Shown here: piece by piece, positions 1 through 5,263 of the stretch
How positions within the stretch are numbered: the first letter of the stretch is position 1
Layout: each line of letters opens with the position of its first letter
Assembly: GCA_003153875.1 (NCBI GenBank)
Contig: PMBY01000162.1
Location: 10,792 to 19,308, forward strand
Length of the DNA: 8,517 nucleotides
Source: Myxococcales bacterium
GTDB taxonomy: Bacteria; Myxococcota; Polyangia; Fen-1088
Direction of reading: 5' to 3'
Notes under the pieces: generated by a model
What the model saw: only the letters and a program-made list of their open reading frames with translations
What the model was told of the DNA's origin: nothing
The model's database searches: none
Made by a program: the position numbers and the translations under genes

Positions 1-1
1 T

Positions 2-187
2 GGCTTTTGGTGCGACGAAGCCGTCACCCGCTGGGTGAAGACGGAGGTCGTGGTCGTGGCCGTGGTCGTGGCCGTGGCCGTGGCCGGCGTGATCCCTTTG
101 GTTGCGGCCGTCAGGCTGCGATGTGCTCTCTGTGGTGAAAAACTAGCCAGCAAAGTATTGGATCGCGCTCCGCAAGATCCTGGGTAG
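2..187 (+). CDS. C-terminal fragment of a membrane protein, cut by the left window edge
   Basis: This frame is open from the left edge to a TAG at 185-187 and gives 61 residues with no start codon that must be used, so it looks like the end of a gene beginning outside the window. Residues 16-37 are a continuous Val/Ala-rich hydrophobic stretch preceded by RWVKTE and followed by RLRC, which reads as one transmembrane helix with a basic flank on its C-terminal side. A CxxC pair (C41, C44 of the fragment) follows the helix directly and could be half of a metal site. The tail is short and polar. The helix is encoded by a hexanucleotide repeat, so part of the hydrophobicity could be a by-product of the repeat. 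The adenylate-forming gene starts 48 bases downstream on the same strand, so the two may share a transcript. I recognise no family. The call rests on the frame, the helix and the spacing; the other two + frames make no convincing protein. Confidence 0.5.
   Translation, partial: GFWCDEAVTRWVKTEVVVVAVVVAVAVAGVIPLVAAVRLRCALCGEKLASKVLDRAPQDPG
46..86 (+). repeat. GGYCGT hexanucleotide tandem repeat
   Basis: There are six consecutive GGYCGT units (46-81), with Y being T,T,C,T,C,C, plus a partial seventh unit. In the frame of the truncated membrane protein they encode alternating Val-Val and Val-Ala pairs inside the predicted transmembrane helix. Because the unit is 6 bases, gain or loss of copies would lengthen or shorten the helix by two residues without shifting the frame. 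Confidence 0.85.
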
Positions 188-235
188 ACTGGTACTGCCG
201 GCCAGAGATTCTGCAAGGGATGGACAGCCGATCCC

Positions 236-1585
236 ATGCGTCCGTGCGCCCCCCATGCAATGACTTCGTTGCCGATCCCAGCGCCAACTTACACATGCGA
301 ATATCGCATTCTCGCGAAGACCGCATTGGAGATGGCTCTGTCGAGTGTGTCGGCCTACCAAACCTGGCGCCGCCATGATCGGGGCCCGTCGGCTGACATC
401 TTCGCGCGCTACCAGGCGATGCCCGTGCTCGGCAAGGCTGATCTGCGCGAACACCAACCTGCGGAATTCGTCCCGCAAGGGCGTGATGTCGCCGCGGCTC
501 TCGCCCGGGGCGAAGTCGAACTGGTGAGGACCAGCGGGTCAACCTCGGACGCCGTCACCAATGTCTGGTGTCAGGAGTGGTGGGACGCGTCCGAGGCCTG
601 CTCGTGGAAATTGCATGCGGCTACGGCATCGGCGCGATTGGGCGCCCACCATGAGGCGATTCTCGCCAGCCCGCGGTGCGTGGGGTTTGCCAGCGACGTC
701 GGCTATCTGAGCATGGAGCAGCGCACGCTCTGGCACTATCTCTTTCTGAGCGAAAAGGCCGATCCGGCGGAATGGAGCGCGACGTTTTGCGATCGGATGA
801 TCGAGGAGCTGGGCCGGTTCGAGCCAGTGGTGTTTGAAGCCAACCCTTCCTTTCTCAGTGTGCTCTGCCGCCACGCGATCAAGCATCACCGTGACGTATA
901 TCAGCCCGCAGTCGTGACTTTGACTTATGAGAATCCGTCACTCATTCACTTGCGGCATATTCAGAGCATCTTCCAATGCCCGGTGATTAGCTCTTACGGC
1001 GCCACCGAGAGCGGGTATGTGTTCATGCAGTGTGAAGCAGGCCGACTTCATCAGAATGTGGAGCACTGTCACGTCGATTTTCAACCGCTTGCTCCTCGCC
1101 ACGGCGGGCCCATGGTCGGACGGATTCTGGTCACCACCTTTCACAACCCCTGGCGGGCGTTGGTCCGATTCGACATGGGGGACCTGGTGCGGCTGGCAGC
1201 CGAGCCGTGTCCATGCGGTCGTCATCAAGGACTCACCCTCGATGCGATCGAGGGAAGATTTGCGAATGCAACGCTTTCGCCTGCGGGCCGGCTGGTCACC
1301 CAGCGCCAGGCCGATGCGGCAATCGCCGAGGTCGATGGCATCGATCAGTACGAGCTGGTGCAAACCGGCGCCGATACGGTCTCGGTACGCATGGTGAGCG
1401 ATACCCGAGATCCGGCAGCGATCGCGCCGGAGTTGCGCGCGTCGCTGCAACGATGCTATGGCGATTCCGTGAAGATCATTCTCGGGCATGTCCGCGCGCT
1501 GTCGCCAGTTCTGGGCGTCAAGTATCGACTGGCCAGATCGGACTTTGAAATCGATATCCATGATTTCCTTGCGGGGAGTCCATGA
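236..1585 (+). CDS. Adenylate-forming enzyme, phenylacetate-CoA ligase / F390 synthetase-like
   Basis: The 449-residue protein has the core motifs of the ANL adenylate-forming superfamily: the ATP phosphate-binding motif TSGST at residues 99-103, YGATE at 254-258, and RFDMGD at 311-316, whose Asp normally contacts the ribose of AMP. A CPCG segment (325-328) sits where PaaK-type ligases carry a Cys-rich turn. K429, in a GVKYR context near the C-terminus, is a candidate for the mobile catalytic lysine. The family activates a carboxylate as an acyl-AMP and passes it to CoA or another acceptor. The length and lack of a carrier domain fit the phenylacetate-CoA ligase / coenzyme F390 synthetase-related group, but the substrate cannot be read from sequence. 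The A8 hinge region (EGRFAN, 339-344) departs from the usual GRxDD. The start at 236 is the first in-frame ATG; an AAGGGA lies 15 bases upstream, which is rather far, so ATG 260 is also possible. The stop overlaps the next start as ATGA, suggesting coupled translation. Confidence 0.85.
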   Translation: MRPCAPHAMTSLPIPAPTYTCEYRILAKTALEMALSSVSAYQTWRRHDRGPSADIFARYQAMPVLGKADLREHQPAEFVPQGRDVAAALARGEVELVRTSGSTSDAVTNVWCQEWWDASEACSWKLHAATASARLGAHHEAILASPRCVGFASDVGYLSMEQRTLWHYLFLSEKADPAEWSATFCDRMIEELGRFEPVVFEANPSFLSVLCRHAIKHHRDVYQPAVVTLTYENPSLIHLRHIQSIFQCPVISSYGATESGYVFMQCEAGRLHQNVEHCHVDFQPLAPRHGGPMVGRILVTTFHNPWRALVRFDMGDLVRLAAEPCPCGRHQGLTLDAIEGRFANATLSPAGRLVTQRQADAAIAEVDGIDQYELVQTGADTVSVRMVSDTRDPAAIAPELRASLQRCYGDSVKIILGHVRALSPVLGVKYRLARSDFEIDIHDFLAGSP

Positions 1586-2244
1586 GCAAACGAAAGCCAG
1601 TGTTTCTGATTGCCGGCGATCCCGGTAGCAGGCGCAGCAGGTCAGATCCATTGCTGCGAACGGTGTTTGACAGTTGCGGAGTCTCTTCTCCCTCAATTGT
1701 GTACATCGGCGCCGCGAACCACGACGATCGAGGTTTTTTTGGCTGGGTGAGCGACACCTTCAGGAAGTCCGGATCCGGGGACGTGACGCTGGCGCCGACG
1801 GTTGGGCGATTCGAGCGCGGCTCTTTCGAGAAGGCTTGCGCGGCGGCGGACGCGGTTTTCGTCAGCGGTGGCGACGTCGAAGAGGGAATGAATGTTGTGG
1901 CCAGACGCCGCCTCGCTCCGTTCTTCAACGAACTGTATCGGGACGGCAAGCTGCTGTTCGCAGTGTCGGCCGGCAGCATCATGCTGGCCCGCGCCTGGGT
2001 GCGCTGGAAAGATGAGGACGACTCGGTTGGCTGCGTTTTCCCGTGTCTGGGAATTGCCGACGTCTTGTGCGACGTGCACGGCGAAAAGGACAACTGGGAT
2101 GAACTCAAGGCGCTGCTCAGGCTTTCGCCCGCATTGAGCATCGGCTACGGCATCCGGGCCGGGGCGGCGATTCGCGTCGATGCCGACGGCACCGTCGAGC
2201 CGATGGGAAGGATTGATAGGTTTTCTCGAGCCAGCCTCGACTGA
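1582..2244 (+). CDS. Peptidase S51-like serine hydrolase (dipeptidase E / cyanophycinase-like)
   Basis: The 220-residue protein has the glutamine-amidotransferase-like fold signature of family S51. An N-terminal beta strand (VFLIAG) is followed by VYIGAA at 40-45, the FVSGGD turn at 93-98 where the family has its oxyanion-side GG, and the nucleophile elbow VSAGS with Ser129. H166 in CDVHGE is a candidate for the catalytic His. Known S51 enzymes are cytoplasmic exopeptidases that cleave Asp-linked peptides (dipeptidase E) or cyanophycin; 220 residues is the dipeptidase E size. No signal peptide is seen. At the place where dipeptidase E has a Glu in GxxEGTA, this protein reads GIRAGAA (190-196), so the third triad member may be missing or supplied elsewhere. 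Translation starts within the stop of the ligase gene, with GGGGAG at 1573-1578 as ribosome binding site, which supports a joint function with the adenylating enzyme. The exact substrate is unknown. Confidence 0.78.
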   Translation: MSKRKPVFLIAGDPGSRRSRSDPLLRTVFDSCGVSSPSIVYIGAANHDDRGFFGWVSDTFRKSGSGDVTLAPTVGRFERGSFEKACAAADAVFVSGGDVEEGMNVVARRRLAPFFNELYRDGKLLFAVSAGSIMLARAWVRWKDEDDSVGCVFPCLGIADVLCDVHGEKDNWDELKALLRLSPALSIGYGIRAGAAIRVDADGTVEPMGRIDRFSRASLD

Positions 2245-2279
2245 TGGTCTCGCCCACACAATTTGCAGATCCTCTCCAG

Positions 2280-2299
2280 GCCATGTGGAGTACCATGGC
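2280..2299. promoter_or_regulatory. Small dyad GCCATG-N8-CATGGC upstream of the Yip1 gene
   Basis: The two 6-base arms (2280-2285 and 2294-2299) are perfect inverted repeats separated by 8 bases, and end 23 bases before the ATG at 2323. This could be an operator with two half sites or a weak mRNA hairpin just upstream of the Shine-Dalgarno. No convincing -35/-10 pair was found around it. The symmetry is seen; any role is inference. Confidence 0.25.
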
Positions 2300-2308
2300 G
2301 TCTCACTC

Positions 2309-2317
2309 AAGGAGGGG
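2309..2317 (+). promoter_or_regulatory. Strong Shine-Dalgarno that fixes the Yip1 gene start
   Basis: The sequence AAGGAGGGG lies 5 bases before the ATG at 2323 and is close to the full anti-Shine-Dalgarno complement. It shows that translation starts at 2323 rather than at the in-frame TTG at 2263, which would place this site inside the coding region. Confidence 0.85.
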
Positions 2318-2322
2318 TTGTC

Positions 2323-3573
2323 ATGGCATTAGTTGAGCGCATCAAGAACATCTGCCTGAAACCGGGCACCGAGTGGCCGGTCATCGCGGAGGAAACCACC
2401 TCCACCCGAGATCTTTTGATTGGGTACGTCGTGCCGCTCGCGGCAATCGGTCCCATCGCCACGTTCATCGGCAATTCCGTCATCGGTCGCTCCCTCCCGT
2501 TCATCGGCAGCTATCGCGTGCCGATGGTCAACGGGCTCGCCATGGCGGTTTTCAGCTACGTCATGGCGATCGTCGGTATTTTCCTCATCTCGTATATCAT
2601 CAACGCGCTGGCGCCGACCTTCGGCGCTGAGAAGAATGGCGCGCAGTCGCTCAAGGTGGCGGTCTACTCATTCACACCTGGTTGGATCGCCGGGGTGCTG
2701 CACATTCTCACGTCCTTGAGCCTGCTGGCGCTCATCGCCGGGCTTTACGGCCTCTACTTGCTCTACCTCGGCCTCCCGCGCCTGATGAAGTGTCCGCCGG
2801 AGAAGGCGGTCGGCTACACCGTCGTCGCCGCCCTTTGCGCCATCGTACTGACCGCCCTGGTCGCCGCGGCAGGAGGCATGGTCGCGCGCGCGGGAATGAT
2901 GGGCTCGGGCGGGCTGTCAGGCTTGCCAAACCGGGGCCCGTCCGCTGCAGTGCAGTTCGACAAGGACAGCCCGCTCGGGAAGCTGCAGGAGATGGGGAAG
3001 GCGCTTGCGGAGAACAGCAAGAAGATGGAAATGGCGCAGAAGAGTGGGAATCCCGGGGCGCAAGCCGCCGCGGCCATGCAAGGCCTGGGCGCGATCCTGG
3101 GCGGCGGCAAGAACGTCGATCCGGTCGGCATCGACCAGCTGAAGCCATTCATACCGACGACTTTCGCCGGGCTGGCGAAGACCAGCAGCAGCGCCGAAAA
3201 GACCGGAGTGGCCGGTTTCATGGTCTCCAAGGCCGAGGCCAGCTACGGCGATCACGCCCAGAAGAACATCACGCTGGAAATCTCAGACGCCGGCGGCGCC
3301 ACCGGCCTCTTGGGGCTGGCTGGTTGGGCTAGCGTGCAAGGCGAAAGAGAGGACGAGAACGGATTCGAACGGACCGGAAAACAGGATGGCCGCCTGGTCC
3401 ACGAGAAGGGATCGAAGCACGGTGGCAACAACGAGTTCACCATCGTGCTCGGCGACCGCTTCGTGGTCAGCGCCAAGGGGCGCGGCATCGATCTCGGCGA
3501 TATCAAAACCGCCGTCTCGGGTCTCGATCTCGCCAAACTCGAAGCGATGAAGGGCCAGGGCGTCCAGAAGTAG
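2323..3573 (+). CDS. Yip1-domain membrane protein with C-terminal soluble domain
   Basis: The 416-residue protein begins with a short amphipathic stretch and the LKPGTEWPVIAEE segment typical of bacterial Yip1 proteins. Hydrophobic segments follow at about 32-54, 71-95, 112-128, 130-150 and 164-187, with FTPGW at 117-121 between the second and third, as in that family. Residues 195-270 are Gly/Ala/Lys-rich and probably a flexible or helical linker. Residues 271-416 form a second, soluble region with a run of predicted beta strands (GFMVSKAEASYGD, ITLEISD, FTIVLGDRFVVSAKG) and a C-terminal helix. I recall such a C-terminal region from proteobacterial proteins of unknown function. No enzyme motif is visible, and the side of the membrane it faces is uncertain. 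The Shine-Dalgarno at 2309-2317 sets the start. The gene is 78 bases after the S51-like gene, so it may be a separate unit. Bacterial Yip1 proteins have no settled function, and none is assigned here. Confidence 0.75.
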   Translation: MALVERIKNICLKPGTEWPVIAEETTSTRDLLIGYVVPLAAIGPIATFIGNSVIGRSLPFIGSYRVPMVNGLAMAVFSYVMAIVGIFLISYIINALAPTFGAEKNGAQSLKVAVYSFTPGWIAGVLHILTSLSLLALIAGLYGLYLLYLGLPRLMKCPPEKAVGYTVVAALCAIVLTALVAAAGGMVARAGMMGSGGLSGLPNRGPSAAVQFDKDSPLGKLQEMGKALAENSKKMEMAQKSGNPGAQAAAAMQGLGAILGGGKNVDPVGIDQLKPFIPTTFAGLAKTSSSAEKTGVAGFMVSKAEASYGDHAQKNITLEISDAGGATGLLGLAGWASVQGEREDENGFERTGKQDGRLVHEKGSKHGGNNEFTIVLGDRFVVSAKGRGIDLGDIKTAVSGLDLAKLEAMKGQGVQK

Positions 3574-3605
3574 CGGTCGAGCGTCGGCGTGCGCGGGTGA
3601 GTAAC

Positions 3606-3621
3606 GCGGTCTTACCGCTTT
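3606..3621 (+). terminator. Weak hairpin after the Yip1 gene, possible terminator
   Basis: GCGGT (3606-3610) and ACCGC (3614-3618) form a perfect 5-bp stem with a 3-base loop, followed by only three T residues. It lies 33 bases after the Yip1 stop. The stem is short and the T run is poor, so intrinsic termination would be weak at best. Confidence 0.25.
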
Positions 3622-3670
3622 GCGAGATTCCCACCGCCAGGTAGCCGACCCCACACCGGTACGTAACGTC

Positions 3671-3688
3671 CGTCACCCATAGGTGACG
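3671..3688. promoter_or_regulatory. Palindrome CGTCACC-CATA-GGTGACG before the kinase gene
   Basis: Two perfect 7-base arms (3671-3677 and 3682-3688) flank a 4-base loop, 24 bases upstream of the preferred kinase start at 3713. As DNA it is a plausible repressor or activator site; as RNA it is a stable GC-rich hairpin that could affect ribosome access. The alternative GTG start at 3683 lies inside the second arm, which argues against that start being used freely. There is no T run after it, so it is not a standard terminator. Confidence 0.4.
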
Positions 3689-3712
3689 CCCCCTCCAGTG
3701 GTGGGCCCATCG

Positions 3713-5263
3713 ATGGCTTCTCTCCTTGGGGAACAGGGCTTGCATCGTTTCTCGAGCATGACGGGTGGTTTGTGGGATCTGATCTCGACGCAAGGGATGC
3801 GCAGTGGCGCTGATTCGGAACAAGTGACGCACAGCGAGCTGCCCCAGGGAGCAGTCTGCCCGCCTGCACCCGATCCCCAAGCGGCTAACAGCAACGCCGT
3901 GCCCGCGCCGGTGCTTACCCGGGAGGCTGCCAAGCGGTTCGAGTACGTGAACCAGGTTGGCGCCGGCGGCATGGGGGCGGTTCACTGCGTTCGTGACAAG
4001 AACCTGCTGCGAGAGGTGGCCATCAAGGTTCTGGCCCCCTCGCTGGCCGACGACCCCAGGTACGTGCGGCGCTTTCTCGCCGAGGCGCAGATCCAAGCGC
4101 AACTCGCTCATCCCAACATCGCGCCCGTGCACGACCTGACCATGGATCACGAGGGAACCAACACCTTCACCATGCGCCTGGTGCACGGCCGGACCTTGGC
4201 TGACTGGATCGCGTCGGCGCGCCTTTCGCCGACGCCGTCGGAGACCATGCGCGAGATGCTGGGAGCCTTTCTCAAGGTCTGCGATGCGGTCGCCTTTGCC
4301 CACAGCCGGGGCGTGCTCCATCTCGATATCAAGCCCGAGAACATCATCATGGAGGACTTCGGCACCGTGTATCTGATGGACTGGGGGCTGGCGCGACTGA
4401 GCGCGCCCGCTCGCGAGAGTGGCGACGGGGTTTCTCTCTCGCCCGAGGCCGCGGGCGGCGTGGTGGTTGGGGTGGTGGGATCCCCATCCTATATGTCGCC
4501 GGAGCAGGCCGAAGGTGCGCAGGGCCTGGTCAGCGAGCGCACTGATGTCTTCGGTCTGGGGGCGGTGTTGTACGCGATCCTGGCCGGTCGGCCGCTCTAT
4601 CTGGCTGACTCGATGGACGAAGTGTTGGAACAGGCGCGTGGGGGGCAGATGCCCTCCCTGCCCGATGCGCCCCGGGGCGTTCCGCTATCCGCACGCATCT
4701 GCCAGATCACGCGCAAGGCATTGGCCTTCGATCCGCGGGATCGCTACCAGAGCGTGCTCGAACTCAAGCGTGAGGTCGAAGGGTTCTTGCAAGGGGGAAT
4801 AGCCTTCCCCATTGAAACATTCTTAGCCGGCGAGCGCATCGTGAGCGAGGGCGAGATGGGAGACACCGCCTATGTGGTTGTCCGGGGAGCCTGCGTCGCG
4901 TACACCACAAAGGATGGAGTGCGAAGCGCTGTGTGTCGACTCGGGATCGGCTCGGTTTTTGGTGAGGAAAGTGTCTTCCAGCCGGGCCCGCGGGGCGCAA
5001 CCGTGGAGGCCGTGACCGATGTCTCGGTTCGTCTGGTCACGCGCAAGATGCTGGACGAGGGAATGGGCCAGGACTCTTGGTTCGGAGCTTTCGTGGTGGC
5101 TCTGGCCGCCCGGCTCGCACAGGCGGACACCCGGCCGGACGTTGTTTCACAGCCCGGCAGCGAAGTTCACAAAGAACGCGACCCCAGTCTGTTCAGCGAT
5201 CCCCTCACGCCTAGAGCAGCACTTCTCGAATGTCCGCCAACAGTTCGCGCAGGTGGCTGGTGA
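3713..5263 (+). CDS. Ser/Thr protein kinase with C-terminal cyclic-nucleotide-binding domain
   Basis: Numbered from ATG 3713, the 516-residue protein has a roughly 70-residue low-complexity N-terminus, then a Hanks-type kinase domain at about 76-360. The domain shows the glycine loop GAGGMGAV (83-90), K105 in VAIK, E124 in helix C, catalytic loop HLDIKPEN (203-210), metal motif DWG (223-225), the SPSYMSPEQ activation-segment end (257-265) and structural D278. A cyclic-nucleotide-binding domain follows at about 365-472 with its phosphate cassette FGEESVFQPGPRGA; E418 and R427 are spaced exactly as E200 and R209 of the PKA RI-alpha subunit. A simple reading is a cytoplasmic kinase controlled by cAMP or cGMP; no transmembrane segment is present, unlike PknB-type receptors. 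The HRD Arg is Leu, so control by activation-loop phosphorylation may be reduced. Activation-segment residues 247-256 hold an unusual Gly/Val insert. The start is uncertain: GTG 3683 is also open but lies in a palindrome, whereas 3713 has GGTGGG 7 bases upstream. The last 17 codons overlap aceF antisense. Confidence 0.9.
   Translation: MASLLGEQGLHRFSSMTGGLWDLISTQGMRSGADSEQVTHSELPQGAVCPPAPDPQAANSNAVPAPVLTREAAKRFEYVNQVGAGGMGAVHCVRDKNLLREVAIKVLAPSLADDPRYVRRFLAEAQIQAQLAHPNIAPVHDLTMDHEGTNTFTMRLVHGRTLADWIASARLSPTPSETMREMLGAFLKVCDAVAFAHSRGVLHLDIKPENIIMEDFGTVYLMDWGLARLSAPARESGDGVSLSPEAAGGVVVGVVGSPSYMSPEQAEGAQGLVSERTDVFGLGAVLYAILAGRPLYLADSMDEVLEQARGGQMPSLPDAPRGVPLSARICQITRKALAFDPRDRYQSVLELKREVEGFLQGGIAFPIETFLAGERIVSEGEMGDTAYVVVRGACVAYTTKDGVRSAVCRLGIGSVFGEESVFQPGPRGATVEAVTDVSVRLVTRKMLDEGMGQDSWFGAFVVALAARLAQADTRPDVVSQPGSEVHKERDPSLFSDPLTPRAALLECPPTVRAGGW

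Noticed and set aside
938..1696. Minus-strand reading frame of 252 codons opposite the ligase
   Set aside because: It is antisense to the conserved YGATE and RFDMGD region of the ligase and contains no recognisable domain.
1734..1740. Run of seven T in the S51-like gene as a possible slippage or frameshift site
   Set aside because: The reading frame continues normally with family-like sequence on both sides, and neither alternative frame gives a sensible product.
2220..2240. TCGAG-CCAGC-CTCGA hairpin at the end of the S51-like gene as a terminator
   Set aside because: The stem is only 5 bp, lies inside the coding sequence and has no T run after it.
2263..2322. TTG at 2263 as start of the Yip1 protein
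   Set aside because: There is no ribosome binding site before it, the extra 20 residues do not look like the family N-terminus, and a near-perfect Shine-Dalgarno precedes ATG 2323.
2682..3332. Long + strand reading frame of 216 codons inside the Yip1 gene
   Set aside because: Its product is Arg/Gly/His-rich with no domain, as expected for an out-of-frame reading of GC-rich coding DNA. The Yip1 frame has a strong Shine-Dalgarno and membrane segments.
3503..4321. Minus-strand reading frame of 272 codons opposite the kinase
   Set aside because: Most of it lies antisense to well-conserved kinase motifs and has a shadow-like composition. Only the short WVTDVTY stretch is kept, as a low-interest observation.
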